Assembly: GCA_036873755.1 (NCBI GenBank)
Contig: JAVTVY010033732.1
Coordinates: 1 to 64,000 of the forward strand
Reading direction: 5' to 3'
DNA: 64,000 bases
Source: Hanleya hanleyi
Lineage: Eukaryota; Mollusca; Polyplacophora; Lepidopleurida; Hanleyidae
A program made the translations under genes and the position numbers. This document shows positions 36,522 to 49,700 of the stretch, in pieces; the stretch's first letter is position 1, and each line of letters opens with the position of its first letter. Under the pieces are notes generated by a model, which did no database searches, had not been told where the DNA came from, and was given only the letters and a program-made list of their open reading frames with translations.

Positions 36522-36635
36522 TAATTTCTATCCCAGCCACGCTTTGATTATAGTTGTCCATGTGGACATATTGAATTGACATGACCACACGGTCCCTAGC
36601 ACTGGCTTGAGCGGTATTAGATACAAATGGTTCGG
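36522..36635 (-). repeat. Repeat B fragment
   Basis: CCACGCTTTGATTATAG, then CACACGGTCCCTAGCACTGG and GAGCGGTATTAGATAC, as in repeat B/PLE tails. Confidence 0.5.
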
Positions 36636-36639
36636 CTTG

Positions 36640-39600
36640 GATCTTGGATGGACTCCTGAATATGTTTATTATGGTGTTTCTTGTCTTCTTATGTTGGCTG
36701 TAGTCACTCTTGTCTACCGAAAAGCCTTTATTCGCTAGATTTTCGTGAAAATCTTCGAATATGCTTGTCAGCTGAGATTATATTTCTTGAGCACAAAATA
36801 TTTAAACCATTTATACAGAAAGTACAAAGCATGTAGTAGTACTATTGACTTGTATGAGGAAGAATGTAAAAGTGTTTTGCAGAGGATAACACCTGTATGT
36901 TGATGAGAAGAATGGACTATCAATGTCACAATATTGAATATTGAAGATAGATGTAGGGTCATTATGTCTCAACAGTTCGATACAGCGTTCAACCAGTCTG
37001 TCTTTCTGTCTGTGCTGGTATCTCCGAAAGTAATTATGAGGCGCCGCCTCCAAAAAAGTCAATGTTGAGCCTCGGCAGCCATGTTGAATTGAAATAATTT
37101 CCAAGAAGAAACTTCTTCGAAAAAAGGGTTGAACAGAATGTTTGAAACCTTGGCATACATGATTATTGGCCCAGGACACCGCTAACTCGATCAAGGCGAC
37201 TTGATCCTCCAATTCAAAATAGCCCCCACGGATCAGTCAAAATTGCCGGAATTCCAAGTAACGGATTTAGACCAGGATATTGGATATAAGTATATGTAGT
37301 CCATGGTCCGATAGTCGAAACGCTCCCCCCTCGGGGGGTTTTGTAGACTATCATTTTTAGTAGCATGTTCCATGTCTTTTCGATATCCGCTTGTTCACCA
37401 GTAGAACATTGGTGGAATAGAGGTACAGGCTAGGTCAAATACATGTATATGTGGTCGGACGATTTTTGTCATTCCAAAAATGAGGGATGAGGTGCGACTG
37501 GGCCTTATATTTTCTTTTACGTTGAGCGTAGTGAACTGAAATTTACCACACGTTATGACAATATCATGCCCGTTTTGGAAATCTAATGAAAATCTATCTG
37601 GCTTTGGTATTTATGACGTTACAGTTTCGTGATTTTGTCTTAATGGATTTTTTTAATTTCTGGTCTATTTTTCATAAAAACAAACTGTACAACTCAAACT
37701 TTGTTCAATAGACATTATAAACTGGTTAGTATGTTCTACATGGATGAGTTGTTTTGGAAATAAATTGAATCTTTGCCTTTGAGAGGTCAAAATTGGTAAA
37801 AATTGAACCAAAAATGAACCCGAAACGAGTTATGCCTGGATCTCTCCGAAGGCAGTCGATTGGAACTTTTCCTGGATGGATACTATTACGCAAATCAGAT
37901 GAAAATGAGCCCACAATATTTAGCTAAACTATTTCAGCTCAGACTTCGTTACATTCCGATTATCCTCCGATAAATCTATCCCCCTTCTCACCCCGTCCCC
38001 CACTTCTTCACTATGTACGGTTAAGTTCAGGTACTGACCTATCACAACAATTAGGTTACAATCAAGCAATTCTTTATGACATGATCACACATAATATCAC
38101 ATATTATTTTTACAAAAATGCGAGAATCCGAAACACAAAATCAGTTTGTCGTTTCCAGATAAATATAACCAAGGCCTGGGAAAGAAGTTTTTGGTACAGA
38201 CCCAAGAAAACGTCTCATCACTCGACGATTGGGTGGATAATAGTTGAAGGCATTTTTTATGCCATCCGCCACATTTACAGAAATACCCTTTTCTAGGAAG
38301 TCGCAACATTTTTTTTTTTTTTTCGAAACATGCGAAACTGGCCTAAATTTGTTATTGTATTAAGGTAGAGCCCCTGGTATCTTCCATGATGATAGTCAAA
38401 TATAAGGAAGGATTTTTAGATCAAAGTTCTCTTTTGGCTCCTTCTTAAGTTTTCACGTCTTCAGTTTGAAATATAATGATTATATTTAAAATGGCACCCA
38501 TGTGGGTCATCCAAAAATCGTACTCTTTCAGGTTGGGCATACAACAGCATTATCTTTAGCTCATTCGTTAACACCAAACTTCTCGTAACACCTTTGGCTA
38601 TTTTTAATCTGTTTGCATAATTTTCAGCTATTTCGAATATGATGGATTAATTTGAAATGGCGGGCATTTGGGGTCATCTGAAAATCAAACTTTTTGATGT
38701 TGCTCACATAGTTCAAGTCATTATCCAAGGAAATCGAGGGGCCTCTCATCATAACCTAACACCTTGCGCCCAGATGAATCTATCTGCTTATTCTTTACCT
38801 GAAAATATGATGGTTGAATTCAGAATTCCGAAAATTATGTGTTTCATGTTACTCGTATAATTCAGCACATTATTTTTAGTCATTATTTTTTTGAAATATA
38901 ATCACTTCTTACAAAATTTGATTATTTCAAACTCATTTGAAGTGCTTCGGCGCGATATAGAATTTACAATTTCTAAATCATTAAAAAAAACGATTATTTC
39001 ATAATTTGTCATTTTGTCATGATATTATTAACTGTTCCTAGAATTCTTCAATTATGGCAAAGTCAACGCTTAGTTACTCTGGTATGCACACTCTTTCACC
39101 TCAGGGCTCATATACTTAGGAGTTTCAATTGTGAAGATTCATATACTCATCTTTGAGAATATATGCCGCTGGTTGTGGGGATATCTGCAACCTGAGGAAT
39201 ATGGCGCCAATATTGGACGCCATATTAGATTCTGAGGTGACAATAGCATCAGTTTTGGCGAATAACAAGACTAATATATTTTGTCACATACTAAAGTAAA
39301 TAAGCACCGTAAACGTAGTGTTATAGTGGGTTGAATGGGACATAGTAACTGGTATTTTACGAAAATTGAAATTGGGAATGCGTGTCTAATTTTTCGCAAA
39401 CAACCGGATTACGATAGAAGATGAACCAGGGTAGCTGAAATACATCTCATTCAAAACTCGCCGTGGGTGGGCCCACGGTTTAATGTTATCAGACAACACA
39501 ATACTGAATATTTTGTGGTTTTGAAGTAAAGCACATGGAAACGCTAGCAGGTGGCACTTTCGACTGAAAGATCCACGTTGATGTGGATCACCTCGATATT

Positions 39601-40584
39601 TCACAACAATATAGGCCTACCCTGTGGCTTGTAAATTAGAAAATCAAACGCTTTTTGCTGATTCACGGACTCACTTGGTGCCCATCTTTGATCTTTCACA
39701 TATTATTCAAAGATCGTCAATAAAATCAAACCGATCGACTTGAAACTTGGCATATAAGATTGATGTTTCGAGCGGGGTCTACCAAACCTCCTCATAGAAA
39801 GTTGGTCTGTATAGCAATATGGCCTCCTCTGTTACAACGGAAATGCCAATATATGGCTGTTTCTCGAATATGAGTGAATGCATGCAACTTGCTTCATATC
39901 ACATATAATGTGACAACATTATACTGCTGGAGCGAATTAATTTGAAGGGACTAGATTACGTTATTTTGGCTGTATCTCTACAAAAAGTATAGGTACAGGG
40001 ATGGAATTTGTCCCAGATGACTCACGTGGGTATGATGATTCTGATTTTAACATTTTTGCCAGTAAGGGTGCAGTTTTCGTTACAAATAAAGGTAAAGGTA
40101 TGGAACTTGCACTATCACTCCTAATTTTATAACATCTTGATGTAGTGAATTACTAGGAAAGTCCACATTTCTTTATTTTGGCTGCATCTATAACAACTTC
40201 AATCATATCACGTCTAATGTAATAATATTCTGCTGTTGTAGTGAATTATTATGAATGATTCAATATCGTCGTTATTTTGGCTACACATGACCTACAACGA
40301 ATACCGGCATAGGTGGGGAACATTTGACCTGTCCGGTGAATACAATAGGCCTGTGTTGATAAAGATTTCAACAGCCTGTCATTCGAGTATTTCGGAGCTT
40401 TTGTTCTTTGAGAGCGTTGTGTATGTGGTTTCAGTTCTTAGCAATTCTCTCCCATGTAGTCCTACTCTACCTGAATTCGTTCATATTATTTTATTTCAAA
40501 TTCATTGCTTGGTGGATTTCCATGTATCAGGGCAGTTTCATGAAATACATATCACATGCGGTTTGAGTACTTTTAACAGATCTT
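36640..40584. other. Gene-poor stretch with degenerate repeats
   Basis: 37500-37570 has GCGTAGTGAACTGAAATTT plus ACCACACG, resembling the MITE core. 38460-38880 holds two to three diverged ~190-bp repeats (GAAATATAATG/GAATATGATG, AAAATGGC). 39830-40280 holds diverged repeats (ATTACGTTATTTTGGCTG). A minus-strand open frame at 36811-37212 has no recognised product. No gene supported. Confidence 0.4.
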
Positions 40585-41738
40585 ACTATAGTATTTTTCT
40601 TATAATTAGTCGCGGGTTTGAGGGCTTCTGTAAAATCAGCCGTATGGTTAAAATCAATTTCCTTTTTTAGAACGTATATAACAAAGTTATATCTATAGAA
40701 TGTCATACCACTCTCCGTGATAACTGCTACAAAACTTGAGTTTTAGAGCTGTTTTGTACTACCCGGGTTAAATGCCATAAGGGTTGTTCACGTGAATCTT
40801 CACCAATACGTGGTATGTCGTCATAATCTATTCCTTTTTCTCTGGGCAGAGGGCAATAGGCGGGGTGAGCTATTCAGTTCTATATATGGGAAAGTGTCCT
40901 CAATCGATGTTACCTTCACAAGGACAGGGGCAATGCCTCCATGTGTGACTGCATGAATTAAAATGACAACTTCACACGATCTTTATTTCAATGACGGTGT
41001 AATCTATGGATGGCCGTATGACCTATATTTACATTTTTATAGCAAATATCCCATTATTGATCCAGTCGATTAGAGTCGGACATCATCAACGGTATTGTAA
41101 GTGTATAGTTTAATTTGATTGCTCACTCGTTAATTACATTTGTAAACCTACGATGCGAAAGGGCGACATCGTGTTTTGGAAGACGACGTCACCCTTTGCG
41201 TTGTCGCTCACGCTTTTGATGAGGTAATGCGGGGCACACTTTTGGTCCAACTAGATCACCATACTATTGAAGTGATACGGTTATGCTGTGTCTGAGAGGC
41301 GTCCAAATCTTTGAGGTGTCGAGGACATTTGCATAACATAGTGGCTGTACTGATCCACCCGTATTCTCGAATCTTTCGTTCTTTGTCAACGACAATAGTT
41401 TAATCTCATGTCTTCATAACCAAACGACAAACAGAGCAACCCTTGAATGACATCTCACCCCGCCTATTGCCCTTTGGCCAGAGAAAAAGGAATAGATTAT
41501 GACGACATACCATGTATTGGTGAAGATTCACGTGAACAACCCTTATGGCATTTAACCCGGGTAGTACAAAAAAGCTCTAAAACTCAAGTTTTGTAGCAGT
41601 TATCACGGAGAGTGGTATGACATTCTATAGATATAACTTTGTTATATACGTTCTGAAAAAGGAAATTGATTTTAACCATACGGCTGATTTTACAGAAGCC
41701 CTCAAACCCGCGACTAATTATAAGAAAAATACTATAGT
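40585..41738. mobile_element. Long inverted repeat (285-bp arms), non-coding foldback-type element
   Basis: The arm 40585-40869 (ACTATAGTATTTTTCTTATA ... GGCAATAGGCGGGGTGAG) is the near-perfect reverse complement of 41454-41738. The spacer is 584 bp. No transposase frame. No clear target duplication seen at the outer edges. Confidence 0.9.
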
Positions 41739-42419
41739 GTTTAAGAGTGTTACCATTTCATACCGTAGAATATAATATTGGCATTCCCTTTAAAGATACA
41801 CAAATTGTGAAACATATTTGTTTCGAAAGTTTATAAGTTTTCAGACCATGAAAGGACTTTCAGAATTCTGCTAATATCGGCTCTCTCACATAATTCGCTT
41901 CACTGTTCCCAAATTTCACTCCAAAAGCGTTGTAAATTCATTACTGGAAGACACGAAACGCTTCTAAGCGGATCAGTACATGTATACCTGGTACTCTTTA
42001 TTTTGCATAGTATGAGGTATGTTTCATTGGTAAAGCTCGCAAAATAGCTACGAAACTTAGGCAAAAATGAACAAAGACCCATCATGCAAAAATTACTTAA
42101 TACAGAAGTCGTACTCCTTGCAGAAGTTTCCCCGAGGAACCACAGGCACATACGTTGAAAACAAAATGAATATCCTTACCTGGAGGCATTAAACGGAAAT
42201 ATCCCAGTTATTGGAGTAATTATCTTTGAGAAATAGAGATAATCTACATGTATGCCAATAAATAGAGCCTAATTCATCCATCATTCTCTTCGTCATTGTG
42301 TACAAGCCAAGGTACAAAACTTCCATTCACCTTATATAAAAGTCAGTAAGATGTATCCTTATGGGTGAGAACTGTTAGGTATTTATGTCTTCACGGTATG
42401 AGAGAAATCGCTGTCCTAG

Positions 42420-43422
42420 ACAATTTCGGCCTAACCGCAAATGCCAGGGCTTTTGTGGCTACAAATGTAGCCACATTTTGTAGCCACATTCAATCCCTAT
42501 AGAGGAATTTAGCCACATTTTGTGGCTACATTTCTCTATAGAGACTGTAGCCACATTGAATTGAAACATTTCACTGTCATAATAAGCTACTGAAAGCTTC
42601 GACAAAATGATTTAAAAAACCTTTTTTACAAACATCGAAAATCATCATATGCACAGAAAAGTGAAGTTACTCGCGGCCATTCAGTTCAAAACAGGAACTT
42701 ACCTCGGCATGTGCACTGCACTCGATGGAAACATGGTTTGTTCTTGTTCACCGGTTAGTTAAACAAGTATGGATGGGAACTATTTATTATATAAATCGTT
42801 CAGGATTTGTCTAAAACGTGGTCTAAATCGCCGAAGAATATTCCACCATCTTCGAAAAGGCGAAATGCAGACGACCCGACCTTTGTTAAGCAAGCTGTGA
42901 TTGGCCGAGTTGCTTCACCAAATCCCCGCCTGTACCAAGCGGTTAGCCAATCGCTAACCTCGTTTGCGGGGGCGCGGCTTTATGGAACAACAACGACGAA
43001 ATATCGGCATGCGATGGATTTATATTCGTGAATAGTTTCCATCCATACAGTTATTTTTTCCAATAAAAATTTGATGTTATAGGATATAATACTATCATAA
43101 TCATATACTAATTCTGCGACAAGCCTGCGGGTTCCGATAAATCCGATATAAATCGGTAAATGCGAGGTGAGTGCAAGGCCTGGACAAATACCGATATTTT
43201 TCTTATTCTTGGAGTTCGTCTGCATGGAAAGTGGCTACATTTACAGACTATTCGTGTTTGCCGAGCTATTTCAGTTTGTTATTTATCATAAAAAAGACAT
43301 TATCTAAATGTGGCTACACTCTCTATAGAGAAATGTAGCCACATTTTAAAAAATGTGGCTACAAATGTAGCCACATTTTGTAGTCACAAAAACCCCGGCA
43401 TTTGCGGTTAGGCCACAATTTC
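42420..43422. mobile_element. 987-bp non-autonomous DNA transposon with 8-bp TSD
   Basis: ACAATTTC at 42420-42427 and 43415-43422 flanks ends GGCCTAACCGCAAATGCC (42428) and GGCATTTGCGGTTAGGCC (to 43414): 18-bp perfect terminal inverted repeats. Subterminal regions carry many TGTAGCCACA/TGTGGCTACA words. An 8-bp duplication fits hAT, P, Merlin or KDZ superfamilies; I cannot choose. No transposase. The middle has CCAAT-type boxes (TGATTGGCC, AGCCAATCG) and GGGGGCGCGGC. Confidence 0.92.
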
Positions 43423-43523
43423 TTCCAGTGCTTGTCCATTGTATCCCCATAATTCTTAATGTCCACCGGCACGTCTTAGAAAAGCGAGGCTAACTATTTC
43501 GTTTGATATCTTTATCGTTGTAG

Positions 43524-43727
43524 ACATGCGGTTTTGAGCATGACAGAGTCTATCAAGATCGCTTTAACGACAAAGGGAGAGAAGGCTAATTACAACAGTA
43601 CATTCCGCAAACCTAGTGTGGATGGAGAAAATGATTGGTTTATCCTTGACGAATCGGATATCCTGGATGATCCTAACTCCGAGAACACTTCAGAAGAGAG
43701 AAATTACGGAGATGGAGATAGAATTGG
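43524..43727 (+). CDS. SLC36-like exon 1 (start codon at 43540)
   Basis: TTTATCGTTGTAG at 43511-43523 looks like an acceptor, so a 5' UTR exon may lie upstream. ATG at 43540 is the first in frame. Donor GTAAGAA at 43728. Encodes the hydrophilic, acidic N-terminal tail (62 codons plus 2 bases). Confidence 0.8.
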
Positions 43728-46700
43728 GTAAGAATCTCATTCATACATATTGAGAACCCGGGGTTTGATATATAACCAGATTTGATGGATTTCTTCACAC
43801 ACAGACAAAGTCTAATATATGCAACACATGGACATGTTCGTGTTGGCAAGTGTAGGGGGTCAGAAAGTAAACAACACCATATGAATATAGCATAGCGGTT
43901 ATACGATTCACTGTATTTCCCTCAAACTACTCTCACATCTTTGTATGTTCTTCAGTGAGAAGAAAAATACAATTCCAACAGGGCTTATAAAACTTAGAAG
44001 TTGCCAGAAGATACAAGACCGTGTTACTAATACAATAGTCTGAACATGCCTAGATACTGAGCAAAAGCTGACGGGGACAATTCTCATTAAGGACATAATC
44101 AGGCAAAACGGAACGGAGTGACTACTTGTGCTGAAGTCTTCTCTCCCAATAATTTGAGCAGAAAAATATAATGTTTACTAGACTATAGTTTTGATGGTTT
44201 TTCGGAGAGAATGACAAATGTGATACCGGACTCCTACTATCAGAATGTTCCAAAACGCGACGAAAACTTTCTTTGCGGGGAGGGGGGTGGGGAGGGGAAC
44301 ATCTGCGTAAGTCTTATGACGAAATTAAGACTGAGCCTATAGCGTTCAGTTTTGAAATCGAAGTCGAAAATATTCCACTTATCTTTGCATATATCACTCT
44401 GTAAAAGTTCTTCGAATACAATACTCTAGTCCGTTAATCAATATTCAGCCGTCGTGCATTAAATATTGTTTGCGTCCATAATCCAAAGATCTATCCCATA
44501 ATCTATATAACAGCATTAGCAAGAAAAAAGCCAGAAAATCATAGTATACATAGGCTATACCTGCAAGAGAGAAGCGGTCAACAGTTGTCAATGATGCCGG
44601 CAAGACATCATGATGTTCCAAATATTTCAAATCCGTATCTCTGATTAGTATTCTTAACCCATAATAGTTTTCGAAACATTCGTTATCTAGAGAATGTTGT
44701 ATCTTCGTAACGCTTTGATTGTGACTTTATATGAACGCCATGAGTATCTTCAAGTACATGGGTTTGTATGGCCCCTAGCCCCGGAATTAGGCACAAGATA
44801 CGAAAGGTAACGCCATAGATCTTGCATGCTGCACTGAATTTGAGTATAAAATAACCCAGAATGGACCATACATCAGGAAAATATAACTTTCCCTTTAAAA
44901 ACCTTTCCTCTTCAGTCTAAAAACACCGTTACCGACAGTCGGAAATAGCCTGTCAAAATGCGTCAGAATACTCCATTTTTCAAAAACATTTCCGGGATCT
45001 CCGCAGTTAAACACATACAACCAAAATACGAGTGATATAACTGAGTGACGATTTGCGATTTTATTGACGGAAAATTGGCCATAAGGCGTCTCCATTCGTA
45101 TAGAACCCGCAGTGCTTCCAGGGCATTGGCGGCCTCTCGACCTTAGCCTTAAGTGCTGGGTAGTAGTCACCCTCCTCCCCCAAATTCACAAAATCAGAAA
45201 ATGCTTCTGCCGTGCCCGAGAATGTCGCTCGCTATTCGGCTCAGTCCTGTTCAAGTTCATATATAATTTCGATATCCATTACGAGTTAATATCTGTACTA
45301 GATGTATATACCCCGACCTATTCCGGTATAAATATGTAATACATCTTATTTCTTTTAGCACGGATATATACATGTTATGCATCTCAATTCTTTTAGCACG
45401 GATATTTACACGTTGCACACCTCAATTCTATTAGGGTGGGTATATACATGTAGCACATCTCAATTGTTTTAGCACGGGTAAATACATGTTATACATCTGC
45501 ATTCTTTTAGCACGGGTAAATACATGTTGTACACCTCATTTCTGTTAGCACGGGTATATACATGTTGTACACCTCAATTCTGTTAGCACGGATATATACA
45601 TTAGTACATCTCCATTCTTTTAGCTCGGGCATATACATGTTGTACACCTCATTTCTGTTAGCACGGATATATACATGTTGTACACCTCAATTCGTTCAGT
45701 ACCGGTAAATACATGTTGTACATCTCCATTCTTTTAGCCTGTGTATACATGTAGTACGTCTCAATTCTTTTAGCACGGGTAAATACATGTTGTACGCCTC
45801 AATTCTGTTAGGACGGGTAAATACATGTTGTTCGTCTCCATTATTTTAGCCTGTGTATACATGTAGTACGTCTCAATTCTTTTAGCACGGATATATACAT
45901 GTTGTACACGTCACTTCTTTCAGCACGGGTAAAAACATGTTGTTCATCTCCATTGTTTTAGTACGGGTATATACATGGTGTACACCTCATTTCTGTTAGC
46001 AGGGATATATACATGTTGTACACCTCAATTCTTTTAGCACGAGTAAATACATGTTGTACACCTGAATTCAGTTAGGACGGGTATATATATGTAGTACATC
46101 TCAATTCTTTTAGCACGGGTAAATACATGTTATGCATCTGCATTCTTTTAGCACGGGCAAATACATGTTGTACACCTCAATTATATTAGCACGGATATAT
46201 ACATGTTGTACTCTTCAATTCTGTTAGCACGGGTATATACATGTGGTACATCTCCATTGTTTTAGTACGGGTATATACATGGTGTACACCTCATTTCTGT
46301 TAGCACGGATATATACATGTTGTACACCTCAATTCTTTTAGCACGAGTAAATACATGTTGTACACCTGAATTCAGTTAGGACGGGTATATATATGTAGTA
46401 CATCTCAATTCTTTTAGCACGGGTAAATACATGTTATGCATCTGCATTCTTTTAGCACGGGCAAATACATGTTGTACACCTCAATTATATTAGCACGGAT
46501 ATATACATGTTGTACTCTTCAATTCTGTTAGCACGGGTATATACATGTGGTACATCTCCATTGTTTTAGTACGGGTATATACATGGTGTACACCTCATTT
46601 CTGTTAGCACGGATATATACATGTTGTACACCTCAATTCTTTTAGCACGAGTAAATACATGTTGTACACCTGAATTCAGTTAGGACGGGTATATATATGT

Positions 46701-49700
46701 AGTACATCTCAATTCTTTTAGCACGGGTAAATACATGTTATGCATCTGCATTCTTTTAGCACGGGCAAATACATGTTGTACACCTCAATTATATTAGCAC
46801 GGATATATACATGTTGTACTCTTCAATTCTGTTAGCACGGGTATATACATGTGGTACATCTCCATTGTTTTAGTACGGGTATATACATGGTGTACACCTC
46901 ATTTCTGTTAGCACGGATATATACATGTTGTACACCTCAATTCTTTTAGCACGAGTAAATACATGTTGTACACCTGAATTCAGTTAGGACGGGTATATAT
47001 ATGTAGTACATCTCAATTCTTTTAGCACGGGTAAATACATGTTATGCATCTGCATTCTTTTAGCACGGGCAAATACATGTTGTACACCTCAATTATATTA
47101 GCACGGATATATACATGTTGTACTCTTCAATTCTGTTAGCACGGGTATATACATGTAGCACATCACCATTCTTTTAACACGGGTATATACATGTTGTACA
47201 CCTCAATTTTGTTAGCACGGATATATACATGTTGTACACCTCAATTCTGTTAGGACGGGTAAATACATGTTGTACACCTCAATTCTGTTAGCACGGGTAT
47301 ATACATGTAGTACATCTCTATTCTTTTAGCACGGGTATATACATGTTGCACACCTCATTTCTGTTAGCACGGATATATGCTTGTTGTACACCTCAATTCG
47401 TTCAGTACCGGTAAATATATGTTGTACAACTCCATTCTTTTAGCCTGTGTATACATGTAGTACGTCTCAATTCTTTTAGCACGGGTAAATACATGTTGTA
47501 CACCTGAATTCAGTTAGGACGGGTATATATATTTAGTACATCTCAATTCTTTTAGCACGGGTAAATATATGTTATGCATCTGCATTCTTTTAGCACGGTA
47601 AATACATGTTGTACACCTCAATTATGCTAGCACGGATATATACCTGTTGTACTCTTCAATTCTGTTAACACCGTCACGGGTATATACATGTAGTACATCT
47701 TCATTTTTTTAACACGGGTATATACATGTTGTACACCTCAATTTTGTTAGCACGGATATATACCTGTTGTATACCTCAATTCTGTTAGGACGGGTATATA
47801 CATGTTGTACATCTCAAGTATGTTAGGACGGGTATATACATGTTGTACATCTCCATTCTTTTAGCTCGGGGTTATATATGTTGTACATCTCCATTCTTTT
47901 AGCTCGGGTATATACATGTTGTACATCTCAATTCTGTTGTCACGGATATATACATAATGTACACGTCAATTCTTTCAGCACGGGTAAATACATGTTGTAC
48001 ACCTCAATTCTGTTAGCACGGATATATACATGTGGTACACCTCAATTCTGTTAGCACGGATATATACATGTTATACATCTCCAATCTGTTAGCACGGGTA
48101 TATACATATTGTACACCTCAATTCTGTTAGCACGGATATATACATGAGGTACACCTCAATTCTGTTAGCACGGATATATACATTTTGTACGTCTCAATTC
48201 TGTGAGCACGGGTATATACATGTAGTACATCTCTATCCTTTTAGCACGGATATATACATGTTGTACACCTCAATTCTGTTAGCACGGATATATACATGTG
48301 GTACACCTCAATTCTGTTAGCACGGATATATACATGTGGTACACCTCAATTCTGTTAGCACGGATATATACATGTGATACACCTCAATTCTGTTAGCACG
48401 GATATATACATGTGATACACCTCAATTCTGTTAGCACGGATATATACATTTTGTACGTCTCAATTCTGTTAGCACGGGTACATACATGTAGTACATCTCT
48501 ATCCTTTTAGCACGGATATATACATGTGGTACACCTCAATTCTGTTAGCACGGGTATATGCATGTGATACACCTCAATTCTGTTAGCACGGATATATACA
48601 TGTGATACACCTCAATTCTGTTAGCACGGATATATACATGTGATACACCTCAATTCTGTTAGCACGGATATATACATGTTGTACTCCTCAACTCTGTTAG
48701 CACGAGTATATACATGTGATACACCTCAATTCTGTTAGCACGGGTATATGCATGTGATACACCTCAATTCTGTTAGCACGGATATATACATGTGATACAC
48801 CTCAATTCAGTTAGCACGGATATATACATGTTGTACACCTCAATTCTATTAGCACGGGTAAATACATGTTGTACTCCTCAACTCTGTTAGCACGAGTATA
48901 TACATGTGATACACCTCAATTCTGTTAGCACGGATATATACATGTTGTACACCTCAATTATATTAACACGGGTATATACGTGTTGTACATCTCAGTTCTT
49001 TTAGCGCGGATATATACATGTTGTACACCTCAATTCTGTTTGCACGGATATATACATGTTGTACACCTCAATTCTGTTAGGACAGGTATATACATGTAGT
49101 ACATCTCCATTTTTTGCAAGGGTATATACATGTTGCACACCTCAATTCTGTTAGCACGGATATATACATGTTGTACACCTCCATTCTGTTAGCACAGGTA
49201 TATACATGTAGTACATCTCCATTCTTTTAGCACGGATATATACATGTTGTGCACCTCAATTCTGTTAGCACGGGTATATGCATGTTGTACATCTCAATTC
49301 TTTTAGCACGGCTATATACATGTTGTGCCCTTCAATTCTGTTAGGACGCGTATATACATGTTGTACCGCTGAATTCTGTTAGCACGGATATATACATGTT
49401 GTACACCTCAATTCTGTTAGCACAGATATATACATGTGGTACATATCAATTCTTGTAGCACGGGTAAATACATGTTGAACATCTCTATTCTTTTAGCACT
49501 GTTATATACATGTAGATCATGTCAATTCTTTTAGCACGGGTATATTCATGTAGTACATCTCAATTGTTTTAGCACGGGTATATACATGTAGTACATCTCA
49601 ATCCTTTTAGCACGGTTATATACATGTAGTACATCTCAATCCTTTTAGCACGGGTATATACATGTAGTACATCTCAATCCTTTTAGCACGGGTATATACA

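Noticed and set aside
36811..37212. 133-codon minus-strand open frame (MEDQVALIELAVSWANN)
   Set aside because: Some coding-like composition, but no recognised family, no splice partner and no neighbours to support it.
42807..43031. 74-codon frame inside the 8-bp-TSD element
   Set aside because: No transposase motif; it covers the CCAAT/GC-box region and is probably chance.
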